DNA of 16,529 bases from Bacteroidota bacterium (GTDB lineage: Bacteria > Bacteroidota > Bacteroidia > Bacteroidales > Porphyromonadaceae): positions 1-16,529 of the forward strand of contig JAEWGA010000080.1 in the NCBI GenBank assembly GCA_023388555.1. Direction: 5' to 3'. The notes under the pieces are model-generated. The model was given only the letters and a program-made list of their open reading frames with translations, was not told the DNA's origin and made no database searches. Positions 6,812 to 15,489 of the stretch are shown one piece after another. A program made the translations under genes and the position numbers. Position 1 is the stretch's first letter. Every line of letters starts with the position of its first letter.

Positions 6812-6819
6812 TACCTTTG
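6812..6819 (+). promoter_or_regulatory. promoter -7 box of the ileS operon
   Basis: TACCTTTG is a perfect TAnnTTTG match. It lies 66 bp before the ileS ATG and implies a leader of about 60 nt. No other strong match is seen between 6734 and 6884. Confidence 0.65.
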
Positions 6820-6884
6820 TAGGTGCAAACAGCGTTACAAGATAATACCAATACCGGATACCGATACCTTCTTTTTTTCTTGAT

Positions 6885-9800
6885 ATGGCTTCAAAATTCA
6901 CCGAATACAAGGGACTCGACCTCTCGGCAGTTTGCAAAGAGATGCAACAGAAGTGGGAACAGGAGTCTGTTTTTGAACAATCGCTCCGCATCCGTGAGGG
7001 CGCCCCTAAGTACATTTTTTTTGAGGGCCCACCCTCGGCAAACGGGATGCCTGGCATTCACCATGTGATGGCGCGCACCATAAAGGACATCTTTTGCCGG
7101 TATAAAACGATGCAAGGGTTCCGGGTGGACCGTAAAGCCGGATGGGATACCCACGGGCTACCAGTGGAGTTGGGCGTAGAAAAAAGGTTGGGTATAACAA
7201 AAGCCGATATAGGTACCAAAATATCCGTAGAGGATTACAACGAAGCATGCCGGCAAGAGGTGATGCGTTACACTAACGAGTGGCGCGACCTTACCGAGAA
7301 GATGGGCTATTGGGTGGATATGGACCAAGCCTACATCACCTATAAGAATAAATACATAGAAACATTATGGTACCTGCTGAAGCAACTCTACGAGAAAGGA
7401 TTGCTTTACAAGGGGTACACCATACAACCCTATTCGCCAGCCGCCGGGACAGGGCTTAGTTCGCACGAGCTGAACCAGCCAGGCACCTACCGCGATGTTA
7501 AAGACACCACCTGTACAGCCCAGTTTGAGGTGCTGGACCCCCTGCCCGAGATGCAGGGGCATGGCGACGCCTACTTTTTGGCATGGACAACAACCCCATG
7601 GACACTCCCATCGAACACTGCACTCTGTGTAGGCCCTAACATTGAATACGTGGCCATACGCACCGTAAACCCCTATACAGCAGTACCCATAACAGTGGTG
7701 TTGGCCAAGGACTTAGTGCCAGCATACTTTAAGCCCGAAGGGTTGGATGCCGATATTAACAGCTACAAACCCGGCGATAAGGTGTTGCCTTATGCCTACA
7801 CCAACGCCTCCTGGAAAGGAACCGAGTTGGCAGGGTTACATTACAAGCAGCTGATACCGTGGGTGAACCCAGGCGGAGATGCGTTTAGGGTGATAGTGGG
7901 CGACTACGTTTCGACCGAAGATGGTACCGGTATAGTACACATAGCACCAACCTTTGGTGCCGATGACGACCGTGTGGCCAAAGCAAGCGGCATACCGCCC
8001 CTAATGATGACCGACAAAGAGGGAAAACAGCGCCCTATGGTGGACCTGGAAGGAAAACTCTACAAAATAGAGGACCTGGACCCCACCTTCGTGAAGGAAA
8101 AGGTAGATGTGGCACTGTACGATATTTTTGCAGGACGTTTTGTGAAGAACGCCTACGACCCTAACCTTACAGAAAAGGACCCCACACTGGATATAGATAT
8201 ATGTATGATGCTGAAGCAGCAAAGCCTGGCCTTCCGCATAGAAAAATATACCCACAGCTATCCGCACTGCTGGCGTACCGACAAGCCCGTTCTTTACTAT
8301 CCGTTGGACAGCTGGTTTATACGCTCCACAGCAGCCCGAGAGCGCATGATGGTATTAAATAATACCATAGTGTGGAAACCACAGTCCACCGGTACTGGCC
8401 GTTTTGGGAAATGGCTGGAAAACCTGCAGGACTGGAACCTGAGCCGTAGCCGCTACTGGGGAACACCTCTGCCCATTTGGCGAACCGAAGATGGCAGCGA
8501 AGAGGTGTGCATTGGATCGGTGGCCGAACTGTATGAGCGTATAGAGCAGGCCGTAAAAGCCAGCGTAATGAATAGCAACCCATTGGCAGGTTTCTGCCCC
8601 GGCGACATGAGTGACGGAAACTATGAACAGATAGACCTGCACCGACCCTACGTGGACGATATTGTACTGGTAAGCTCAAGCGGTAAGCCAATGTACCGGG
8701 AAAGCGACCTTATAGATGTGTGGTTCGACTCGGGTGCTATGCCCTACGCCCAGTGGCACTACCCCTTTGAATGCAAAGAAGAGGTGGAGCAACACAAACT
8801 GTTCCCAGCCGACTTTATTGCCGAGGGAGTGGACCAAACACGCGGGTGGTTTTTTACCTTACACGCATTGGCAACCATGCTCTTCGACGAAGTGGCATTT
8901 AAGACGGTGGTATCCAATGGATTAGTGTTGGATAAGAATGGCAACAAGATGTCCAAACGGTTAGGAAATGCCGTGGACCCCTTTGAGACCATAGCGAAGT
9001 ATGGCGCCGACCCGCTCCGCTGGTACATGATAAACAACGCAGCCCCGTGGGATAACCTTAAGTTTGATCCCGCTGGGATAGAGGAGGTGCAACGCAAACT
9101 CTTTAGTACACTGTATAACACCTACTCCTTTTTTGTGCTGTATGCCAACTTGGACGACTTTGACCCCAGCGTGCCACAACTGGAGCTGACGGAGAGGAGC
9201 GAATTAGACAGGTGGATACTCTCCATGCTTCATAGCCTCATAAATACCGTAACACAGGCGTTGGACGACTACGAACCAACCAAAGCAACCCGTGCCATAG
9301 GCGACTTTGTGAACGACCACCTTTCCAACTGGTACGTGCGCCTAAGTCGTAAACGCTTTTGGGGCGGTGGCATGACACAAGATAAGTTGGCAGCCTACCA
9401 AACACTTTACACCTGCTTGGAAACATTGTCCCGGCTAATAGCGCCTGTAGCACCGTTCTTTGCAGACAAGTTGTACCGCGACCTCCACAAGGCAGAACAC
9501 TCCGTTCACTTAACCAACTTCCCTACCGCCAATAGCAACATAATATGCACCCAGTTAGAGGAGCAGATGCATTATGCCCAAAACATATCCTCGTTGGTAT
9601 TGGCCTTGCGACGAAAGGTGAATATTAAGGTGCGACAACCGCTACAAAAAATACTGGTCCTGACCTCGGACAACAGCACAATGCACGCCATAGACCAAGT
9701 TAAATCCCTTATTTTAGGCGAGGTGAATGTGAAAGAGCTGGAGTTTGCCGATAGCGACTCGGGACTTGTAACCAAACGCATCCGACCCAACTTCAAAACC

Positions 9801-10283
9801 CTTGGGCCACAATTTGGGAAGGAGATGAAAGCGGTGGCGAGCTTCCTCACAGCTTTGTCGCAGGAGGATATTCGTGCCTTTGAACGCAACGGACATTTCC
9901 TTTATACTAACGGGCAACCTATAAACCTTGCTGATGTAGAGGTGATATCGGAAGACATCCCAGGGTGGCTTGTGCTGAACCAAGGAAACATAACGGTGGC
10001 ACTGGATATCACCCTATCGGACGAACTACGTGCCGAAGGTATGGCAAGAGAACTGGTGAACAGGATTCAGAATATACGTAAGGACCAAGATTATAGCGTT
10101 GCCGATAAAGTGTGCATACGTTTGTTGCACACGCCCCAAACAGAACAAGCTGTTGCAGCCCACGAAGAGTATATAAAAACACAAGTGCAAGCCGTATCGC
10201 TGGAATTAGTGAAGGATATGCACTGCGGTGTGGAACAGGAAATAGACGACCAAAAAATACGCATTGAGGTAGTGAAAGCCTAA
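6885..10283 (+). CDS. ileS: isoleucyl-tRNA synthetase (long, type 2-like)
   Basis: IleRS charges tRNA-Ile with isoleucine and edits misactivated valine. The 1132-residue length is that of the eukaryote-like (IleRS2) form rather than the roughly 940-residue E. coli form. The class I signature 1 appears as GIHH (57-60) in the context GPPSANGMPGIHH, so the first and third residues of HIGH are swapped. Signature 2 is KMSKR at 688-692. Also visible are the CP1 editing-domain TTTPWTLPSN stretch, FGADDDRVA, the synthetic-site WFDSGAMPYAQWHYPFE, and a C-terminal anticodon-binding region with the LSRKRFWGGG helix and an extended tail. ATG 6885 follows the promoter at 6812-6819. This is the first gene of a run with dksA-like, lspA, a DUF4296 gene and GH92, with gaps of 61, 29, 14 and 31 nt. 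Confidence 0.97.
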   Translation: MASKFTEYKGLDLSAVCKEMQQKWEQESVFEQSLRIREGAPKYIFFEGPPSANGMPGIHHVMARTIKDIFCRYKTMQGFRVDRKAGWDTHGLPVELGVEKRLGITKADIGTKISVEDYNEACRQEVMRYTNEWRDLTEKMGYWVDMDQAYITYKNKYIETLWYLLKQLYEKGLLYKGYTIQPYSPAAGTGLSSHELNQPGTYRDVKDTTCTAQFEVLDPLPEMQGHGDAYFLAWTTTPWTLPSNTALCVGPNIEYVAIRTVNPYTAVPITVVLAKDLVPAYFKPEGLDADINSYKPGDKVLPYAYTNASWKGTELAGLHYKQLIPWVNPGGDAFRVIVGDYVSTEDGTGIVHIAPTFGADDDRVAKASGIPPLMMTDKEGKQRPMVDLEGKLYKIEDLDPTFVKEKVDVALYDIFAGRFVKNAYDPNLTEKDPTLDIDICMMLKQQSLAFRIEKYTHSYPHCWRTDKPVLYYPLDSWFIRSTAARERMMVLNNTIVWKPQSTGTGRFGKWLENLQDWNLSRSRYWGTPLPIWRTEDGSEEVCIGSVAELYERIEQAVKASVMNSNPLAGFCPGDMSDGNYEQIDLHRPYVDDIVLVSSSGKPMYRESDLIDVWFDSGAMPYAQWHYPFECKEEVEQHKLFPADFIAEGVDQTRGWFFTLHALATMLFDEVAFKTVVSNGLVLDKNGNKMSKRLGNAVDPFETIAKYGADPLRWYMINNAAPWDNLKFDPAGIEEVQRKLFSTLYNTYSFFVLYANLDDFDPSVPQLELTERSELDRWILSMLHSLINTVTQALDDYEPTKATRAIGDFVNDHLSNWYVRLSRKRFWGGGMTQDKLAAYQTLYTCLETLSRLIAPVAPFFADKLYRDLHKAEHSVHLTNFPTANSNIICTQLEEQMHYAQNISSLVLALRRKVNIKVRQPLQKILVLTSDNSTMHAIDQVKSLILGEVNVKELEFADSDSGLVTKRIRPNFKTLGPQFGKEMKAVASFLTALSQEDIRAFERNGHFLYTNGQPINLADVEVISEDIPGWLVLNQGNITVALDITLSDELRAEGMARELVNRIQNIRKDQDYSVADKVCIRLLHTPQTEQAVAAHEEYIKTQVQAVSLELVKDMHCGVEQEIDDQKIRIEVVKA

Positions 10284-10344
10284 TACCTCCCGCACCAACA
10301 GTTATAACCTATTGTACGACAAACAACACAACAATTCTTTAGCT

Positions 10345-10722
10345 ATGACGAAAACCAGATACTCTGACGAAGAGTTACAAGAGTTCAAACAAATCATACT
10401 CGAAAAGTTAGAAAAAGCACAGGCGGATTACAAGCAGTTGCGCTCCTCGGCGGTAGAGTCGGGTGGTAACGATATTGCCGACACGCAGCCCACCTTTAAG
10501 TCGCTTAACGAAAGTGCCAATATGCTCTCTCGGCAAGAGTCGGGACGCCTGGCAGAGCGCCAACTCAAGTTCATCCAAAACCTACAGGCAGCATTGGTAC
10601 GCATAGAAAACAAAACCTATGGTATTTGCAGAGAAACAGGAAAGCTAATACCCAAGGAGCGTTTGCGCGCTGTTCCTCATGCGACACTTAGCATAGAAGC
10701 TAAGAACAGTGGTGTGAAATAA
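10345..10722 (+). CDS. TraR/DksA-family protein without a full zinc finger
   Basis: The 125-residue protein has the DksA layout: an N-terminal helical part (about 7-35), an acidic DIADTQPTF stretch (43-51), a second long helix (55-90), and a C-terminal YGICRETGKLIPKERLRAVPHAT region (92-114). In classical DksA this last region is a four-cysteine zinc finger; here only Cys95 remains, though the surrounding TG-I---RL-A-P-AT pattern is intact. This is common among Bacteroidales homologues. DksA-like proteins bind the RNA polymerase secondary channel and adjust transcription, often with ppGpp; whether this one does so is inferred from the family. I chose ATG 10345 (MTKTRYSDEE), matching the family start, over an in-frame TTG at 10312. 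It lies 61 nt after ileS and 29 nt before lspA. Confidence 0.9.
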   Translation: MTKTRYSDEELQEFKQIILEKLEKAQADYKQLRSSAVESGGNDIADTQPTFKSLNESANMLSRQESGRLAERQLKFIQNLQAALVRIENKTYGICRETGKLIPKERLRAVPHATLSIEAKNSGVK

Positions 10723-10751
10723 CCCCCCTCACCTAACCCCCAGCAACCTTT

Positions 10752-11447
10752 ATGCAAACCCTCTCTACCCCTCGCAACCGAGCTATATTAGGCTTTTTGT
10801 TTGTGCTGCTACTGTTGGTAACGGACCAAATAATTAAGATAGCAGTAAAAACACACATGGTGCTGGGGCAAAGCATTCACATTACGGACTGGTGGTACAT
10901 CTACTTCACCGAAAACCCTGGAATGGCATTCGGGTGGGAAGTGTTTAACAAGGCCTTCCTCTCGGTGTTCCGTATTGTGGCTTCGGGTGTACTTTTGTGG
11001 CTAATAGTCAGGACTATCAGAGGTCAATTTGCCACCAGTTTTCTGCTGTGCATGTGCGCCATCTTTGCCGGTGCTATAGGGAATATCATCGACTCTATCT
11101 TCTATGGCGTTATTTTTTCCGATAGCGTAGGAAAGGTGGCAACACTATTCCCCGCCGAGGGCGGATATGCTGGCTGGCTACACGGAAAGGTGGTGGATAT
11201 GTTTTACTTCCCCCTAATACATAGCACATGGCCAGCATGGGTGCCTGGCGTGGGGGGCGAGGAATTCATATTTTTCCGCCCCATATTCAACTTTGCCGAC
11301 GCTTGCATATCGGTAGGTGTAATACTGCTTCTTTTAGTATACCCCCGAACCTTTAACCGACTGGTAGGAGATACCTCCGACAAAAAGCTCAGACCAGCCC
11401 ACCCTGGCACCCTGAAAAAGCCTACGGACGCCCCTAACGAGAAGTAA
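10752..11447 (+). CDS. lspA: lipoprotein signal peptidase (signal peptidase II)
   Basis: LspA is the inner-membrane aspartyl protease that removes the signal peptide from diacylglyceryl-modified prolipoproteins. The 231-residue protein shows membrane helices at about 12-31, 70-88, 95-115 and 180-197. The conserved ENPGMAF stretch lies at 54-60, and the catalytic aspartates are probably D149 in GKVVDMF and D182 in FNFADACI. It is longer than E. coli LspA (164) because of a segment between about 116 and 147 before the first catalytic Asp, a glycine-rich loop near 161-171, and a hydrophilic tail of about 30 residues. Insertions of this kind are known from Bacteroidota. The following two genes encode lipoproteins it would mature. 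Confidence 0.95.
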   Translation: MQTLSTPRNRAILGFLFVLLLLVTDQIIKIAVKTHMVLGQSIHITDWWYIYFTENPGMAFGWEVFNKAFLSVFRIVASGVLLWLIVRTIRGQFATSFLLCMCAIFAGAIGNIIDSIFYGVIFSDSVGKVATLFPAEGGYAGWLHGKVVDMFYFPLIHSTWPAWVPGVGGEEFIFFRPIFNFADACISVGVILLLLVYPRTFNRLVGDTSDKKLRPAHPGTLKKPTDAPNEK

Positions 11448-11461
11448 GCACCCTTGCCTCC

Positions 11462-12319
11462 ATGCACAAAATAGCACTCCTCCTCTTAACCACGCTGGCA
11501 GTAATAGCCGCGGGGTGTAGCACTCGGCCTTGGAACGTTTTGTCTCGGGAGAAAATGAAGGCCGTTACCCACGACATCTTGCTGGCCGAAACCTATGCCG
11601 ACCAGCAGGGATTACCGGACTCCGTGAGGCTACACTACTACCAAACTATACTGGACAAACACAATGTGTCGCAGCAGAAGTACGACTCCACGCTGCTTTG
11701 GTATGGGCGTCACCCCAATAGGCTTACCGAAATTTACAAAGAGTTAGGAAGCGAGTTGCAGGCAAAGAAAGGAACACTGGACGCCTATATCCAGGACTCC
11801 TTACACCTCCGACGTACACGGTTAGCCGATACCACCGACCTCATTACTCCCCCCGCTACCCGAAGGCTATACATAGCCCCCAACCAAGGCTACTACTCTA
11901 AACTGTTCCACTTGGACCTGAACAGCATCGAAAGCCCCGACACATTAAGGTTACAGCTGCGTGCCCTCTACCGGCCAACCAATAAGGTGGAACTGCTCAG
12001 CACCCTAACCTTGGTTTCCGACTCCCTTACGCCGCTTTACTTCTGGAGCGACACCGTTCGCTTCGGAAATAACCACGGCATAGCGCTACTTCCGTTGCCA
12101 GACAGTTTGCCAAACATTGGACAAGCAATGCTACGAATTTCCCTTCTGGCACAAACCAACACCACCTGGAGACAGCCCATAATACTGGACCATATTTACA
12201 TAGAGTCCTACAAACAGTACAAAGAGCATATTGCCCAACAGGATACCACTCAGCTCCCTTCCGATAGCATTGCCCCCGATACCTTGGGGGGAATAACAAC
12301 CGCCCCCCTTGGAGCATAA
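11462..12319 (+). CDS. DUF4296 lipoprotein
   Basis: The 285-residue product begins with a lipoprotein signal peptide, basic start, LLLLTTLAVIAAGC, with Cys19 as the lipidation site. The next ~90 residues match my recollection of DUF4296: VLSREKM, DILLAETYAD, LPDSVRLHYY, KHNVSQQKYDSTLLWYGRHP, then a helix reading EIYKELGSELQAKKG. A C-terminal half (about 135-260) of predicted beta strands follows and ends in a low-complexity Thr/Ser/Asp tail. The function of the family is unknown. It is found in Bacteroidota next to lspA, as here (14 nt after it), which suggests a role in the envelope or lipoprotein pathway. The domain call rests on motif memory, not a search. Confidence 0.85.
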   Translation: MHKIALLLLTTLAVIAAGCSTRPWNVLSREKMKAVTHDILLAETYADQQGLPDSVRLHYYQTILDKHNVSQQKYDSTLLWYGRHPNRLTEIYKELGSELQAKKGTLDAYIQDSLHLRRTRLADTTDLITPPATRRLYIAPNQGYYSKLFHLDLNSIESPDTLRLQLRALYRPTNKVELLSTLTLVSDSLTPLYFWSDTVRFGNNHGIALLPLPDSLPNIGQAMLRISLLAQTNTTWRQPIILDHIYIESYKQYKEHIAQQDTTQLPSDSIAPDTLGGITTAPLGA

Positions 12320-12350
12320 CCCTTGTTTCCCCAAAACAGCATTACTCAAT

Positions 12351-14597
12351 ATGAAGATTATACAGCACCTCTTGCCATGCGTCCTCAGCCTTTTTGCGGT
12401 ATGCGGATGCGCCTCCCAAACCACAACCGATAATAAAAACACCGGAACAGAGCTGATAACATACGTTGACCCACATATCGGCTCGGGCGGACACGGACAC
12501 GTCTTCGTTGGCGCTAACGTGCCCTTTGGTATGGTACAATTAGGACCTACCTCCATTCCCCAAGAGTGGGACTTTGTGTCTGGTTACCACCAATCGGACT
12601 CCACCGTTATAGGCTTCTCGCACACCCACCTAAGCGGAACCGGTATTGGAGACCTTTTCGATATCACCGTAATGCCTGTAACAGGCGAGGTAACCTACGC
12701 TCGTGGTACCGACTCCATCCCCAACAGCGGCCTATGGAGCTACCAAAACAGAAGCCAAGAGGTGTGCCAACCCGGATACTACTCTACCTTCCTGACACGA
12801 TACCAAGTAAAGGCCGAGCTAACAGCTACCGAACGAGTAGGGTTTCACCGCTACACCTACAACAATCCCGAAAAAGCAGGGTTGGTATTCGACCTCCAGA
12901 ATGGAGGATGCTGGGACACCACCACCGAGGCATTTGTAGAGCAAGTTGATGACACCACCATTAGAGGATACCGATACTCTAAAGGGTGGGCCTCCAACCA
13001 AAAAGTGTACTTTGCCGCCAAGCTGGACCGCCCACTGGACTCTATACAGGTACACACCAACAACACCCCCACCGGAAACCAAGGCAAAGGGGAAGCAGTG
13101 TATGCACACCTCTATTTCCAAACCAATAACACCCAGCAGGTAAACCTTGCCGTAGCGCTCTCCCCTACCTCCATGGAGCAAGCCCAAAACACCCTTAGCC
13201 AAACTGTCGAAAATTATACCTTCGAAACAGCTCTGGCCCAAGCACAAGAGAAATGGAACAAAGAGCTGGCAAAAATTAACATCGTAACCAAGGACGAAAA
13301 AGTAAAACGCACCTTCTACACAGCACTTTACCATACAATGATAGCTCCTTCGCTCTTTTGCGATCCCGATGGCAGCTATTACGGTGCCGACTTCAAGAAC
13401 CACCCCCCAGCACAATTCACCAACTACACAACCTTCTCCCTTTGGGATACCTACCGGGCAGCGCACCCCCTAATGACGCTCATCCACCCCGAAATAATGC
13501 CTCACATAGTCCAAACCTTCTTGCATATTTACAACCAGCAAGGGAAACTGCCTATTTGGCACTTGTGGGGATGCGAAACCAACACCATGGTAGGAAACCC
13601 CGGCATTTGTGTGCTCGCCGATGCCGTTCTTAAAGGTTTTGTGGACGACCCCGAAGCAGCTTTCCAAGCCATGAAAGCCTCCGCTATGCTCGACGAACGC
13701 GGACAAAAGGCTCGCAAACAGTTTGGATACCTCCCCAAAGACATCATGAAAGAGTCCGTAGCCTACGATATGGAATATGCTATTGCCGACTGGGCTGTGG
13801 CGCAAGTAGCCAAGATGTTAGGGCACGAAGAAGATTACCAATACTTCCAAACCCGAAGCCAATCCTACCGTCACCTCTTCGACCCCACCGTGGGATTTGT
13901 TCGTGGGAAAGACTCCAAGGGACAGTTTGGACCTCTTCACCTGTTCGACCCCTACTCCTCCGAACACCGCGATGACGACTATTGCGAAGGAAATGCATGG
14001 CAATACACTTTCCTTGTTCCCCACGATGTGCAAGGCCTTGTGAAATGTTTCGGAACCAAAGAGCGATTCATGGAGAAACTGGATAGCCTATTTACCGTAG
14101 ATTCCACCATAACCGGCGGAGAAGTATCGCCCGACATCAGCGGTCTAATAGGACAATATGCCCACGGAAACGAACCAAGCCACCATACCATTTACCTGTA
14201 CAACCTCATTGGCCACCCCGAAAAATCGGCACCCCTCCTCCGCCAGGTACTCCACACCCTGTACAACGACCAACCAGACGGGCTCTCGGGTAACGAAGAC
14301 GTAGGCCAAATGTCCGCTTGGTACATACTCTCGGCTATGGGCCTATACCAGGTTGAACCCGCAGGAGGACGCTACTACTTTGGCTCTCCCATTCTGGACG
14401 ATGCAGCCCTGCAAGTAGCCAATGGTACCTTCACCATAAAAGTGCATAACAACAGTAACACAAACATTTACATACAAAAGGTACAACTCAACGGAGAACC
14501 CTACAACCTGCCCTATATCAACTATAAAGACATCACTGCAGGTGGCCTTCTGGAGTTCTTTATGGCTGCAGAACCAACTCCCAACCAACCACAATAA
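12351..14597 (+). CDS. glycoside hydrolase family 92 alpha-mannosidase, lipoprotein
   Basis: GH92 enzymes are calcium-dependent exo-alpha-mannosidases (mostly alpha-1,2, some alpha-1,3 or -1,4 or -1,6) that trim mannans and N-glycans. The 748-residue protein has the family's blocks in order: DPHIGSGGHGHVFVGANVPFGM (40-61, N-terminal sandwich domain), GFSHTHLSGTGIGDL, SLWDTYRAAHPLMTLIHPE, WGCETNTMVGNPG, EGNAWQYTFLVPHD with E546 as the likely general acid, GNEPSHHTIYLYN, and GNEDVGQMSAWY (647-658) with D650 as a likely base. The N-terminus is a signal peptide ending in VCGC with Cys20 as probable lipid site, so it likely sits on the outer membrane. ATG 12351 (MKIIQHLL) is preferred to the upstream 12309 ATG, which overlaps the previous gene. 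It is placed 31 nt after the DUF4296 gene and may be co-transcribed. No SusC/SusD pair is in the window. Confidence 0.95.
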   Translation: MKIIQHLLPCVLSLFAVCGCASQTTTDNKNTGTELITYVDPHIGSGGHGHVFVGANVPFGMVQLGPTSIPQEWDFVSGYHQSDSTVIGFSHTHLSGTGIGDLFDITVMPVTGEVTYARGTDSIPNSGLWSYQNRSQEVCQPGYYSTFLTRYQVKAELTATERVGFHRYTYNNPEKAGLVFDLQNGGCWDTTTEAFVEQVDDTTIRGYRYSKGWASNQKVYFAAKLDRPLDSIQVHTNNTPTGNQGKGEAVYAHLYFQTNNTQQVNLAVALSPTSMEQAQNTLSQTVENYTFETALAQAQEKWNKELAKINIVTKDEKVKRTFYTALYHTMIAPSLFCDPDGSYYGADFKNHPPAQFTNYTTFSLWDTYRAAHPLMTLIHPEIMPHIVQTFLHIYNQQGKLPIWHLWGCETNTMVGNPGICVLADAVLKGFVDDPEAAFQAMKASAMLDERGQKARKQFGYLPKDIMKESVAYDMEYAIADWAVAQVAKMLGHEEDYQYFQTRSQSYRHLFDPTVGFVRGKDSKGQFGPLHLFDPYSSEHRDDDYCEGNAWQYTFLVPHDVQGLVKCFGTKERFMEKLDSLFTVDSTITGGEVSPDISGLIGQYAHGNEPSHHTIYLYNLIGHPEKSAPLLRQVLHTLYNDQPDGLSGNEDVGQMSAWYILSAMGLYQVEPAGGRYYFGSPILDDAALQVANGTFTIKVHNNSNTNIYIQKVQLNGEPYNLPYINYKDITAGGLLEFFMAAEPTPNQPQ

Positions 14598-14607
14598 CAA
14601 TAATTTG

Positions 14608-14615
14608 TACCTTTG
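14608..14615 (+). promoter_or_regulatory. promoter -7 box of the arginine decarboxylase gene
   Basis: TACCTTTG is a perfect TAnnTTTG match in the 63-nt gap after GH92 and gives a leader of about 40 nt. It separates this gene from the operon before it. No terminator hairpin is visible between them, so read-through is possible. Confidence 0.6.
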
Positions 14616-14660
14616 TGCCACAATATTTAGTATTTCACCCTCAACTTCATCGTTAAGCGC

Positions 14661-15209
14661 ATGAACAAACTGGTAGGAAACCTTATCCCGCATACTTTCT
14701 TTATCACCAAAGGAAGTGGCGAGTCGGACTTGGAGCTACACGCTGGCTCTTACCATATGGCTCTTTATGATGCCGGCATCTCGGACTTCAATATCATGAC
14801 CTACTCATCGGTACTCCCCGCAACAGCTCACCTGGTCACTATGGACGAGATAGACTTGCCTCCATTCGGGTCCGAACTTAAAACCATTATGGCGGTATCG
14901 CACGGTACACAGGACGAATTCGTCTCTGCAGGAATCGTTTATGGTTGGATGTACAAAGACGAAAACTTCGACGAAAAAGTTGGCGGATTGGTTTGCGAAG
15001 TAAGTGGCCGATACCGAATAGAAGAGCTGGAAGCTCGCCTTTCCCGTGTTATCAACGACCTTCACCAAAAAACCTACTCTCAGTACTTCTTGGGAGAGCT
15101 GAACTTTGTTACCGAAGGAATAACCATAGAAAAGCGTTACGGGACCGCTCTCGCTGGACTTTGCTTCATGGACTTTAAGCAGCCCCAACTGGGAGAAGCT
15201 CAAGAGTAA
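14661..15209 (+). CDS. pyruvoyl-dependent arginine decarboxylase
   Basis: PvlArgDC converts L-arginine to agmatine and CO2, the entry step of the agmatine route to putrescine and spermidine. The 182-residue proenzyme is normal in size. It shows the family's FFITKGSGESD start (13-23), an ALYDAGI helix (34-40), and the self-processing site TYSSVLP with Ser49-Ser50: cleavage between them would give a beta chain of 49 residues and an alpha chain whose Ser50 becomes the pyruvoyl group. The later ELNFVTEGITIEKRYGTALAGLCF stretch forms the C-terminal core strands. It is transcribed alone from the promoter at 14608-14615. Other arginine or polyamine genes are not in the window, so whether it serves polyamine synthesis or acid resistance is not shown. 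Confidence 0.92.
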   Translation: MNKLVGNLIPHTFFITKGSGESDLELHAGSYHMALYDAGISDFNIMTYSSVLPATAHLVTMDEIDLPPFGSELKTIMAVSHGTQDEFVSAGIVYGWMYKDENFDEKVGGLVCEVSGRYRIEELEARLSRVINDLHQKTYSQYFLGELNFVTEGITIEKRYGTALAGLCFMDFKQPQLGEAQE

Positions 15210-15316
15210 CGCATAAGCCAATGATGGCGTGTTAACCTCGGAACAAGATACATAGGCTTCAAAACCTCTTCAAGTACACCTTCATGCCCCACGGGAGATA
15301 AATAATAACTATCAAC

Positions 15317-15353
15317 CGCCAGGAGTAATCCATTTCTTTTATCCTCCAAGGCG
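15317..15353 (+). other. imperfect hairpin in the 280-nt gap between the decarboxylase and OMP genes
   Basis: CGCC (15317-15320) pairs with GGCG (15350-15353) and GGAG (15322-15325) with CTCC (15344-15347), with a small internal bulge and an 18-nt loop. No T-run follows. It could end the decarboxylase transcript or be chance. The rest of 15210-15403 shows no gene, repeat or known RNA that I can support. Confidence 0.3.
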
Positions 15354-15403
15354 AAATATATAAATCTGTGAGCAAGCTATATTAACTCCAAGCACCATTC
15401 TAT

Positions 15404-15436
15404 CTTGTTCCAACCTTTTTACATGGTAAGTTTTTG
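15404..15436 (+). promoter_or_regulatory. candidate promoter of the outer-membrane protein gene
   Basis: CTTG (15404-15407) and TAAGTTTTTG (15427-15436) are 19 nt apart, as in Bacteroidota promoters, though the -7 box carries two extra T. The leader to ATG 15490 is about 47 nt and A-rich, as usual for well-translated Bacteroidota mRNAs. Confidence 0.45.
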
Positions 15437-15489
15437 GCATCAATAAACACAAAAACAATTCCATTACTACTAACAAATAACAAACTGCT

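Noticed and set aside
12819..13466. 215-codon open frame opposite the GH92 gene
   Set aside because: The plus-strand frame has the complete GH92 motif series, so the antisense frame is a codon-bias shadow.
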